Below the pieces are notes generated by a model. It saw only the letters and a program-made list of their open reading frames with translations. It did no database searches and was not told the origin of the DNA. Shown here in pieces: positions 12,246-24,300 of a stretch of DNA of 64,000 bases. The position numbers were made by a program, and so were the translations under genes. Numbering within the stretch: the stretch's first letter is position 1; every line of letters begins with the position of its first letter. Origin of the DNA: Balanoglossus misakiensis (lineage: Eukaryota; Hemichordata); assembly GCA_040954595.2 (NCBI GenBank), contig CM082586.2:6696001-6760000 (forward strand), given 5' to 3'.

Positions 12246-12705
12246 GCACATGAAGGTAAACGTGCTTAGTTAGAGTTGACATGCGCCACAACGGTGACTG
12301 TCACCTGTTGTATAGTGTAAAGTTAGCATGGAGGTTTAGTTTGCACATGAAACTTTCGTTACCAGTGTACTGCAGCAGACATGCACTTGGTCTGGGACTG
12401 TTTTCCGTGTGGAATTTGATGCCCCCGGACCGAAACTCATTTCATCCTGAATCAATGGGTCAGCCTAGCAACCATGAATGATGAACAGTCTTAATCTTTC
12501 AACTGAAATACTTGGTGACACCTATAAAAGAATTCAAAGAAATAAAACTCCTACTGTCTGTCTGTTTTTTAATGTTAAATTTGTAATTTTCTTCTTTTCA
12601 TTTCAGCTGGTCTAGTACGTGGATAAGTTCAGCCACTAATAGTGTAAAGGAATCTTCTCAGAAGCACAGTTCAACTTCAATATTGATCAGACCAATCAAA
12701 CAATC

Positions 12706-15700
12706 ATGCAGTGCATAAGAACTAAACTCTTTGGACTCCAGTATATTGATTTTTATGCTGGAAATAATTGCAAACTATGTGCTGTGTATGCAAGACACTT
12801 ATCCACAATAATATGCACTTCAAATTCGTCCACGTCACATTGCCAAAGGATTGACTGCAATACTAGGCAAGTTTTCCCCCACAGAACAAGTGTTGCTCCT
12901 GAGCACTCCAGGACTGCTGGAAAAGTTTCAGCAAGGACTTACTCAACTTTCACAAACTCGGAACTACTCAAGAATAAGACAAAGCACTTCACACGTTTAC
13001 CCAAGAGAAACATTAAAACAAAGAAAAACATCTATGAGAGGAAACCAAAACAGACTAAAGATGGTGTGGAGGAAATGCCTGTCTTCCAGTATGTTGGGGA
13101 GAAAAGTAAAAGGGCTCAGAGACTGTACGTCTGGGGGTTTTCATTCACTGGGGCGCTTGGAATTCCGACGTTTGTCAAAACCAAGGGGACCAGGAAACCG
13201 CCGCGGAGGTACCAACACACACCATACAGATTGGACCTTGATGAAAAGGTAATTTTGCATATTCAATGTTGGGGTCTACAGTCTTATAAGGATACAAATC
13301 GACTGCTTTTATTAGTATAAACACTCCTTTAGAAAGGAGAAAGATTGAATTTTCTTCATTGTATTAAAATGAGACATGTCCAGTACTGTGGTTATTTCAT
13401 TAGTAATGACCGGTTACATGTATGTTTCAGATACTGGATATTTCATGTGGTTATGGATTTACATTACTTGCCAGTGGTCAGAAGGACACTCGGAAGGTGT
13501 TCGGTACTGGACTAAATACGGATTCACAGCTTGGGTTGCAAGAAATGAGTGGCGTTCCAGGTAAGACATTGGCTGTTCTATAAGATAGTACTACTGCAAA
13601 ACTATTTCTTCCATGCAGCCATGGTTCAGGCCAAGCCCATTGTTTCTATGGTACGGTTGGGGTGAAAGGGTTTAACAGTCTTTCGTAGCTAAAGAGCTTC
13701 GGTTTATATTCTCTCACAACTTCAACCCACTTCAACTTTGTTTTCAGGTAGAAACCTGGATTACGTGATCCGGCCAACCACTATCAACCTGCCACTCAGA
13801 AAGCCTTTGTCGACCAGAGTCTCACAAGTTGCCTGTGGCCGAGCTCATTCGCTTGTGCTCACAGATGAAGAAGGAGGTGGGCAAATACCTTGAGTTTTAA
13901 TTCTTTTAATCAAAAACCACAACTCACACAAATAAGTATGATTTCACATTCTGAACTTACCTTGCATTATACATTTGGTGATGACTTGTTTCTCTTGCAG
14001 TGTTTTCCTTTGGTAGCAATGTCCATGGCCAGTGTGGCAGACCGGTCATCGAAACTGAAGTGTACCAGGCAAATCCAACCATGCACAGACTTAAGCAGTT
14101 TGGGAATTCAGTCGCGCAGGTGAGTTCAGTATCCTGTGTTGTCTGTGCCGTTACTTCCCACTTCAACCATATTCTGTATTGTGTTAGTAACTGTTGCCCC
14201 ATCATGGGATGAAGGGATTGTGATACAAATACATGTACATGTACCGTATATGTCATACATCAGTGTATAGTCCTTTGCTTGTTGTGTCACTACACATGAC
14301 GATTGGACTGTGCTGTACGCCTCCTAGTGGTCAAGAATTATAACATTAATGTCTGTTGTGTTTCAGATTGCATGTGGACATGACCACAGTTTATTTTTGA
14401 CTGAAAATGGAGAGGTGTACAGCTGTGGATGGGGAGCTGATGGTCAAACTGGTAAATACAATCTCTCTTGTCTGTATACGCTGGCTGAATACAGTACAGA
14501 TAATGTAGGCTTTGTTGATTTGATATTGAAATACTGTTTGTTTCATCCTGCTTCAGGGTTTCAAATAAGAAAGAGCAGTTTAGATGCAAAAATGAATGTA
14601 CTGACAAAATTTACACAAAGTTACGTCTACATGTATATGTTTAATTATTCGTCATCAGGTCTGGGACATTGCACCACGACTAGTGAACCCACTAAGCTTG
14701 AGGGTGATTTGAAGGGGGAGAAGATCGCATACATAACATCATTTGCCGACTGTTCTCTAGCGCTTTCAGGTGAGATGGAAGAAAATTTGAGAATCGTTTT
14801 GTCTCGGTGGTCATTTTCGATTCTTTTGATAGTGTCATGTTCAGTAAAAGCTGCATCAACCAATGCAGTTATAATTTGGATGAGTGTCGTGGTAGAATGT
14901 CTCAAGAGATGTGATGGGGACTGTTAGTGTGTTCCTAAATTCTTATTCAATGATAAGTAGGTTATCCTTTACAGACAATGGTGAAGTGTTTGGCTGGGGG
15001 AACTCAGAATACAACCAGTTGGCACTGGTCACTGAAAATAGCAAGGTAGGAATATGCTTCTTTACTTGTTTTTAGTGTTTTCGTTTTGTGTTGTGTATTT
15101 CAAAGAAGTAAATAATTCATGTGTACTTTGGCATTCTAGGTCAACACACCCAGCCATATTCCCCTCAACGTTGGTAAAGTGGTTGACATAGCAACCGGGG
15201 GTTCTATATGTGCAGTTTTGAACGGTAAGGACTGGTGCTTGTCTATAAGACAATCATTTACATAACAGCAGGCAGTGTATTTCTGGAATCAGAACTATTT
15301 TAACACCATCGTCTACACTTGAACTAAGGCCATTCTTCTGCAAGTAGTGGTGTTACAGATACAAGAATCTGATATTGTAATAAGCAGATACTTGTCATTG
15401 TGACCCATTTTCACATTTGAAATTTCAAAGAATTTTTATACTGTACATATTACTATCACATGGTTCTGCATAGCATTGTGAGTTGCACAGCTGAAATCTC
15501 TAATTTTGTTTTGGATTTGGCAGATGATGGTGATGTGTTTGTGTGGGGGTTTGGTGTCCTTGGGAAAGGGCCAAACTGCAGAGAAAGTAAAATCCCAGAA
15601 AAGATCCCACCGTCTTTGTTCGGTAGGAGTCGGTACCACCAAGATATAAAAGTGACCAAAGTCAAGTGCGGACTCCACCACTTTGCAGCCATCAACAGTA

Positions 15701-16301
15701 AGTCATTATGTGTTATTGGGCTTTAATCGTTTACTGTCGATATCAGGACAGTAGTCCCTAGGCATTTCTCATCCATCATAAGTGGTAGATGTCCAATGGG
15801 TAAGTTCAGGCGGTACTGTCCTAGACTGATATAGGCAGAGATTCAATCAGAAAGTTGCGTGTTTTTCTTGCAAACTGATCTTGTAGCAGAGCTTTTCTCA
15901 AAACAATGGATCACAGTTTAGTTTATAAACATACAATGTTTTGTCGATAGGTCTTGGCGAGTTGTTCACCTGGGGCAGAAATGATACAGGTTGCTTAGGA
16001 CTGGGACATCTGAAGGATCAGTTCTTTCCAATGAAGGTAAGGTTTTAGCGACATTTTTCTGTGAAAATTCCAATCACAAACTGCCTCCAATATTTCCATA
16101 GTTACTGACTTTTACATCCTACAGTTAAATTAACTCGGTGTGGTATTACTGCCTTCATTCTAAAAGTGACTTTTACTAGATACATTTGTCTCACTGCATG
16201 TCTGTATTTTTGTTCTTTTTCAGGTCCATGTTCCTGGTGAGGTCACCCGCGTTGCCTGTGGAGTCGATCACACTGTTGTCATAGCAAGGACTTACATCTG
16301 A
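12706..16301 (+). CDS. RCC1L: RCC1L (WBSCR16), mitochondrial RCC1-repeat protein
   Basis: Eleven coding exons: 12706-13248, 13431-13560, 13748-13876, 14001-14119, 14367-14451, 14659-14769, 14975-15045, 15140-15224, 15524-15697, 15951-16036, 16224-16301; phases agree and give 536 aa. About 140 N-terminal residues are basic, rich in Ser/Thr and poor in acids, as expected of a mitochondrial targeting region. From RLYVWGFSFTGALG on, the protein is a chain of RCC1 blades with recurring ACGxxH(S/T) and (V/L)xxWG motifs, for example VACGRAHSLVL, IACGHDHSLFL, CGLHHFAAI and VACGVDHTVVI. Human RCC1L (464 aa) acts inside mitochondria in mitoribosome assembly and pseudouridylation of 16S rRNA. The start is the first ATG after an in-frame TAG at about 12,640. 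Other RCC1 proteins are possible, but the opening blade with its WGFSxTGALG motif is characteristic of RCC1L. Confidence 0.9.
13617..13675. mobile_element. piggyBac-type MITE, partial copy 5
   Basis: A truncated copy in an RCC1L intron. It keeps the interior CATGGTTCAG block and the right end GGTGAAAGGGTTTAA; the left end is lost. Confidence 0.6.
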
Positions 16302-16305
16302 AAGA

Positions 16306-16542
16306 AATAAAATCATGACTGACTCTTTCCCTACCTCTTCATATCATCAGCTTGTCAACATATAGTGATATTTGTACAGCTCATTTTTTCATGACACAAA
16401 AAAATGGAGGAACTTAACAAGAGAAGGACACTGCTTTGAACATTCAATAATGAACAAACATAACTAGATTTAAGAATGTCATGTGTTTGATTTGATGATG
16501 ATGTTTTTCCACATATAAACTGCCTTTAGATGCGAAAATAAA
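16306..16542 (+). terminator. RCC1L polyadenylation signals
   Basis: AATAAA at 16,306-16,311, five bases after the stop codon, and again at 16,537-16,542. The second is the likelier one because it allows a normal 3' UTR. Confidence 0.5.
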
Positions 16543-18302
16543 ATATGCACCAGTAGCCAAGTGTAAGCATTGGTATTTATTTCTCATTCAATGTCATTGA
16601 CACTAAGGAGAGAATTGTTGCTTGTAAATAAAGGTGACAATTTCTGTTGTTGAGTGGTGTTGTTTTGGGGTGACTCATAGAGAGTGAGTTAATTCTCTAA
16701 TGAGGTGCTTCACACATCATAATGTTGTCTGTTTCTTTTGTCATGGTCTGAGCTTGTATACCAGTATGTTACCTCCTCCCTCCCCACATCATTGGTCTCC
16801 TCCCATTACTAGTAGTATATGTAAACTACAGCAATGTTTGCTTTCTTTCCAAATCTAAATGTTCGGTATTTCAAACCGAATATAAGCCATACACATATTT
16901 TGAAAGACTGTGGTCACACTTTTCCGACCAATTATCCAGACAACCAACTGTATCAAGACTGTTTTAATACAATGTACATGTACATGCAAATTTGTCTACA
17001 CCCTCAAATTTGCAACTGTCAATTGTGTTAATCACTTGCCAAAATTTGCAACTGCTAATTGATGTTAATTACATTACTAGTGGTGTTCATGGCAAAATCT
17101 CATTATCCCCCATTGACAAAATTAAGTCTTGTTTATTTCCATGGTTTCACAAAAGGTGTGAATCGTGTCAATGTGTTTGGATAAGTCAATTACATGCAAA
17201 GTATGGGCACTAAGAGAGGGAATATATAACTTTACTGCGGCAGAAGTATTCTACTGGCTTACAAAAGTCGAAATATTTTGTCGAGCTCTTATTGTTTGGT
17301 GTACATGTAAATAGCAAAGTACATACATTTCAGTGCACGGACCCGCGCCCATGTCTATTTCAGAACCATTCTGCGTGTCTCGCACATATCATTGTTATGC
17401 AAATAACTCGTGACGTCAATGGTTACTCAGGTAATATCTGAAGCCACTCAAGGATTTCGTAGGATCCGTATGACTGGACTGACAGGGAAATCGGAAAAAA
17501 GAAATCAAGTTAAGGAAATCTCGCAGTGCAGGTAAGGTTTCTGTACGAAACTTGTGATTTTCCTCAGTCACAATATACATTTAGAAGTGTTCAAATGATG
17601 GTTGCTAACGCGATCGCGACTGAGCGTCGCGCGTCTCGGGATGTTTTGATCCGGAAGACGTGAAGGATCGCAATCCACCACCGGCCTATCGTGTCAGCTC
17701 TGCACGCTATTAAAATGTGTATATCCTTGTCAAAGCTGGTGCGATCGCGTAAAATTCGAGAATTACTTGCTCAAAGAGTGCCATTAGTTTTCATTCAAGA
17801 GTATTTTGATCCACGAAGAGTGATTTTTCACGGCTTCTGCAAGGGATCAACAATCTTGATTGAAATGGGAGAATCCAACATGGCGTGCGTCTTGGAGTTT
17901 TAAGTGACTTGTCCCACGAACAACAGGTGTCTGTCCCAGAAAGGCGATTAATGACTGACGCAGAAATATATGTTTCGTTATTCCGATTTACTGTAGTTGC
18001 TATGTTACAAATATAGGAAATCGGGGTTACACAGATTTATATATTGCTTAATTGGTAGTTAAGAACGATAGTGTATGTGGGTCTATATGCATAAATTATA
18101 CTTCAGTGTGACGTTTGTAAACAAACCACATTGGCAATGATTTTTCCTTATAGGCTAGTAGGCTACAGTGGTTTCTCATTCATTTCTTGCCAGTTTTTCA
18201 AAGTTTTCTCAAAATTTGTGCCTTGCAAATTTAGATTAGGAAATCTTATCACTTTCAAGCAATTAAATTATCTCTAATCATTCTTCTTTTGAATTTCACC
18301 AG
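16543..18302. other. Intergenic stretch and 5' region of the 1,196-aa gene
   Basis: No coding exon recognised. A CRE (TGACGTCA, 17,411-17,418) lies about 120 bp before a GTAAGG donor at 17,532. This donor probably ends a 5' untranslated exon joined to the acceptor at 18,302. The 17,590-17,650 segment is rich in CG dinucleotides, fitting a promoter. Confidence 0.5.
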
Positions 18303-18350
18303 GTTTTCTGCCTGATTAAGGTCAGTTGTGGTTTGCAATAATTTGCAAAC

Positions 18351-21300
18351 ATGGCGGACTCCGAAAATGTAAAGAAAAAGAAAACTAAACCATCAAAAGT
18401 GACCAAACGAAAGTCAAAATGTGAGTATTACACTTTAGATATTAGCAATACAGTGTACAAAATGGTATCAATGGAAAGAAAGAACCAATTGATGATTAGA
18501 GATGGTACTACGAGCTTAAAATACGAGTGAATTTTACATTTTAGACAGAATTGGAATTTGCTACAGATTGACAAAGTTGGAGATTTTTTCTAAAACTGTC
18601 TAATGGCATCAGCATATGATGGTTATTCATTGAATTGTACATATCCCATCAGTCCAATATTAAACTCTTAACCCTTTCACCCCATTAAGCTCAATTAATA
18701 ATGCATTGCCCCAACTTACACTTACTACCTGATCTAGCTTTTGCTTAAATGCTTACTCACTGCTGTAAGCTATGCTGTTCTAATTTTATCTGCTGCGTAG
18801 TATCTGAAGTAAAAGTAGATAATGCTGGAGATGCAGTTCCTGAAGTTAGTACCACTGAAATTCCTGTAGAAGCACAGACTGAAAGTCCAGGTAATTGTTC
18901 AGTGTGTCAAAACAACTCTGTGTGCTGTGGTTTGACTCTACTGGTTGCTTCAATCGCAATCTCCTATATGTACATAAGTCCATTGTAACTATTTAAAACT
19001 CTGCAATAAACGTAAACTGATAGAAGTTTTGGGAGAAAGCTTTCAGCATTCTGCGTTACAGTAAAACATTGGGGTTTTCCTCATTCTTATTCAAATCACA
19101 TATTAAGTTGAACATAATACATTCTGGTGTGTTGCTCGATAAGTTAAATTTTAATGGATCAACATGATTTGTCATGTTGTTTGGAAAACGCATTAAAATG
19201 ATTTTACACATGGAATATTTCTATATCTGGTGTAACATCAATTTTTTTTTCAAGTTGAAGCAATCAAAGTGACCCTTTACTTTTTAAGTTTGTTCGCTTG
19301 CTTCTATAAGGCACTGCTGTAGCTTGCAAATGCTTTATAGTAATTTTAAAATGCTTCTTTAAATGTATCTACTCAGCTGTTCCCAGCACTGCAGTTTCAG
19401 AAGATGTCACACAGGACACCGTCCCTGACAACACAACTGATTCAAATCCTAAACCAGAGGAAAGTGTTAGCGTTGACCCAAATGATACACTTGAAACTGG
19501 TATGCTTTAATAATATAAGATGCTTTGCTTAATTAACATCATGTTAAAGGCCGACAATCGTCCTATGCGCATTGTGCAACTGAATTTAAAATGATACGAA
19601 TAAACTTGAAAAAGTCAACTGCAAACCAATATAGATGATTCCTTGTAATGAATTTTGAAAAAGAAATCACTTTTAAACAACCTGCCTGGATCTCTTTGAG
19701 AACATAAGTAACAAGTGTGAAGTCAGACATATATATTTTTTTATCATTTGGATGTTTTTTAGCTGAGAAAGCAGAGAATGATACCACAGAAGATGGCAAA
19801 GATCAACAATCTGTTACTAAAGGTATGACATTTTTTAATAAATTACCAACATAAAGTTGAGATGTGGATTTTCTTATTTTTGTAAAGTACACAATTTCAG
19901 TATTGGGAAGACTTTAGTTCAGCAAATGAATCCTGTTTAAAGTTGGTGAAAGTTGCCATGAGAACAGGATGATTATTGGCACCAGATATTGTGTCTTGTG
20001 TTATGTGATAATCTCACACTGTAAAATTGTTTTCAACAGGATCTGAAGACCCGCAGAAGGGTACGGAAACTGGAGACGAAAAGAGTGAGCGCACCACAAC
20101 TGTGATCACTACGACAAAGACGGAGACCTACAATTATGAGACAAGAGACTTCGACAATATTGATCCCAAGGAACTTGGTATTGAAGTGGAAGATGAACCA
20201 GAGTATAAATATGGTACGGAAACACTCTCATGTTTATAAATGTAATTTCTACTGAGAGGTGTGCCCTCTACTCCCATATGTCGCGCCACTGACTCAACAA
20301 ACTCACTGGTGACTCAAAGTATTCCACACTACATGCAAAGGTATAAGGCTTACTCGGAGAATGTTTTTTAGAAATCCTCAAATTGTCTCAAAGTCGAAGC
20401 TTTTGAAAATTATGTTTGTTAGAGGGCACACTGGTACATGTACTAATAAGGTTGCGCAGGTTTTGATGATGAATACAGACCACAGTGTACACATTACTGT
20501 CTGTTAATGATTCTGAAATCATGTTGCTTCTGTTATTATTGAGTATATATCTCTTTGAATGACTTTAGAACCGCCGTCAAACGAAGATCTCCCAGACCTC
20601 TACAAACTCATCGACACTCTGGAGGGCGGCGACACTGAACTTGAGACGGACAGAGAGCCACCTCTGCTGTTCACAAAGCCCGAACACGAACCGAAGTACA
20701 AGAGAATCACAGATCTGACCCTTGAACTTGAGAAAGAGGAGATCGATCCGTATGTCAGAGAGTTTGATGACAACATACGAGATGATGTCTTGATGATTGG
20801 TAATATTTCATTGGAGGAAGTGCAGGTAAGAAGCACAAATTTGAATGCCATGAAAATCTATGAGTTTATAAACTCTAATAATTGCAGTTTTCTCCTTTTT
20901 TCTATTCTTTGAATGACCAGTTGCAGAACCAGAATTTTGTGACGTTTATTTTGCTTCACTGTATCTGAAATCACCAAGTTTAACTTGAATACTATAATTA
21001 ACTAGATCTGTACCTACATGTATGTGATTACAATCTAACTACATGTGTGTACACTGTATGAGTTCTGGTATGAGTGTAGCATCTTTCATCATGTCTATAA
21101 TTACAAGAAACTGCCAAAATAAAGTCTGTAATCATGCAGTGAAAGTTACCCCATATACATTCCGTACAAAGCCAAATGTTCAAATTATGCTGAGGCTGTA
21201 ATGCTCTGTTGCCAATTTTTCCTTTGTAGGATGAGGAGAAGAGACTTCGAGATGAACACATCTCCTACCAGCAGCAAGAAATGCTTCTTGCAAAGAGACG

Positions 21301-24300
21301 ACAGGAGGACATCGCTCTGAAAGAAGAAAAAGCCAAGAGACATGTGGTGCATCTTATGAAAGAGAAGAGAAGGGAACTTGCCAAGAGAGAGGTGAGCTGA
21401 GAGTGTTTCTAGGAATACTTGATGATCCAAAATATTATGATTGTGCTGTAAGAACGATTTATTTCGTGTTATGAAGCAGACAGAAGATTCGAAAGGTATA
21501 TAGAAAGCATAATTTTTACATGCTTGTAGGACTTCCCTAAGAAGTGCATAGTATGATGAAAGAAGGGAAGGTATGTAGGTTGGTTTAACCCTTTCACCAC
21601 CATGGTTCAGTCCAAACCTATTGTTTCTATGGTAAGATTGGACCTCTCAAAAGGAAACTGGGGGTGAAAGGGTTAACCAGCTGTCAACCTTGATAATCCA
21701 ATCCCTAACATGGTTGATTGCTACATGATGATGTTTTCTTTGCCATGTAGGAGCTAGCCCTGCAAAAGGAAAGACTTCAACAGGACATTTTACATAAGGC
21801 CTTCAGACGATCAGAAAATCAGCTGATCAGAGCCTTGGAGATCCGTAAAGCAGAAGTCAGGGTATGTATGCATGCTTCATGTGTTTGGCGATGTTGTTGT
21901 CATTATGATTAAAATTAACAATTAACAATTGCCTTCAACAGTTCTAGTTACACTGTCAGTTATGAAAATACAGAATTATAAATAAATTACAACAATAATC
22001 TCAAGGGAGACATATTTTTCAGACCACGTTTGACTTACTGCATTTCCAGTGTAGAATATAAGAATGCTTGTTGTGTTTCTGATTGTAGACTATGTATGGT
22101 GACCTGACAATGGCCGACGGCCAATATGGCGGATCAAAGGGCAGACGTTGGAAAGTCGACTGGAACAAGACTCCGCAACCGATACAGATCAAGTTGAAAT
22201 GTATGCGTGGTGTTCGAGACAAATTACCAGGTAAATGAGGACTGGTTTAATCCTTTAACCCCTATTTCTTTCTGTAGAAGTCCAACTTTACCATACAAAA
22301 CAATAGGTTTGGACCATTGTCCAAACCACGGTGGTGGTAGAGTTAAGACATCTACCTCATATAAGACAGGCTTTGGCTAATTTTGTTCAATAGTATTTTA
22401 TGTTACAATTGAGTACATTTTGATATCAAGGAAAGACATATAAATGGGTTACAACAGACATTTTGAAATTTCAACTAGGGTGTCAGACCGTACGATCTTT
22501 CGTGTGACGCATGACTTGAAAAGTTTTAGAAAAAATAACCAACTTGTACTCTCTATTTCAGGTGGGAGGTATGTCTTGATGGTTTCACTGTATGACCGCA
22601 TCGGAGGTCACGTCCTGAGGTGGTCAAGGTTGAAAGGTCAGCAGTGGGGTGGCGCCACTCTACCCATTAACCACGATGGGTATTTCTACAATATTGAAAT
22701 GAAGGTGAGGGCAGAAAAATCAATTTTCCTTTTTTTTTTAAATCCTGGTGCAATTGATTGATGCAATATATGTCTTCTCTGCCTTTATGTAGCAAGATTT
22801 TTTTTTATAATTCATGGCAATTCTGACTATTTGAAAATACTGTCCAAACTTTTCATTATGTTTTTTTTAAATCAGTTTAATTTTGATACAGGAAAGGTGT
22901 GAGTCCCTCAGTGTATCTGAACCATACTCATATCTGATGCAAATTAACAAACAAAATCTAAGTTGGTGTTCAATTTTTGCCTTTCAGCTTGACCAGAGTG
23001 TCTTCACCGTGTGCCCGTCCCGTGCTAACGTCCGTCCCGGAATGATTCTCATGTTCGAGTTGTTCCTGCTTCGTGGCTCCATGCTGCCCATCGATAAAGT
23101 CGTTGGCTGGGGTGTTTTCCCGATCTGCGATGCTGAGTTCAACATCATTGAAGGAAAGTGAGTACCTCACAGAAATAATGACCACGGCAGTTGATAAGTT
23201 AAGAATTTTCTTTTACACAGACAGACACACAGACAGACAGGCACACAGACAGACAGACACACAGACAGACTTATCCACTGAAAATATATGATTGGCTATA
23301 GATATGTGCTTTCCATGGTACTGTACATGTAACTGTGGTGAGCGTATACCAGTTATATGGTCTACAGTGTCTTATTACAAATCTTTAACAATTACATATT
23401 CCTTTTCAAAGGTACAAAGCTCCTTTCCTGCGAGGCGAGATGGACCCACGCATCGAGCGACACGAAACACCAGAGAGGCTGATTGCGAGTGACATTGACC
23501 ATTGGCTGTGCAATCTCTACTTTGAGGTGGTCAAACTGCCAAGGTAAGCCAAGGTCAAGTTTATAAATGTAGCAGTCACATTTGACTACCAGCTTGAAGG
23601 TAAAAGGTGCCATGCAATGTGCTACAAGGTTTGTTCCCACTCAACACATTGCCGTATGTTCTCATTCCCAGGTATTTGGCAGGACAGAAGGAATATGAGG
23701 TGGAATTGCAGTTCTCGTCCAGTCTCATCAGTTTTCCGGACCGGATCAAAGGAGCTGAGGATCCCGTTGATGGGGAAGCGCCCGTTCCCGGCTCCAGACA
23801 AGACCTGTCTTCCATCGAGGGTAAATAATTAAAGGGACAATAAAGTCTCTCTCTCGCTGTCTTTTTTCCATTAATTATGTTTGATACAAGACAGTCCGTT
23901 TATGTTATTCTACATGTGGATATATAGTGAATCGACGTTCAACCACACACAACTTCCATCCCAATTGTAGACACTAGAGTGAAAAACACGCCAAATAAAT
24001 GAATAATCGGTCTCTACCGTTTATTCATTTTGGCAAGATTTTTACTCTCATATCCAACGAATGGATGGAAGTTTTGTGTTTGTTCAAATGTTGATTCACT
24101 ATATATCCACATGTAGAATAACATAAACAGTGTCTTGTATCAAACATAATTAATGGAAAAAGGGCAGCGAGAGAGAGACTTCGTCACTTTAAGTCTCAAA
24201 ATAGAGGCTTACATTTTTATGTGCAGTAAGAGAGATGGGAATGACACTGAAACAGACCACAAAATCATGGAGTGAATCCACTATGTTACTATAACATGCT

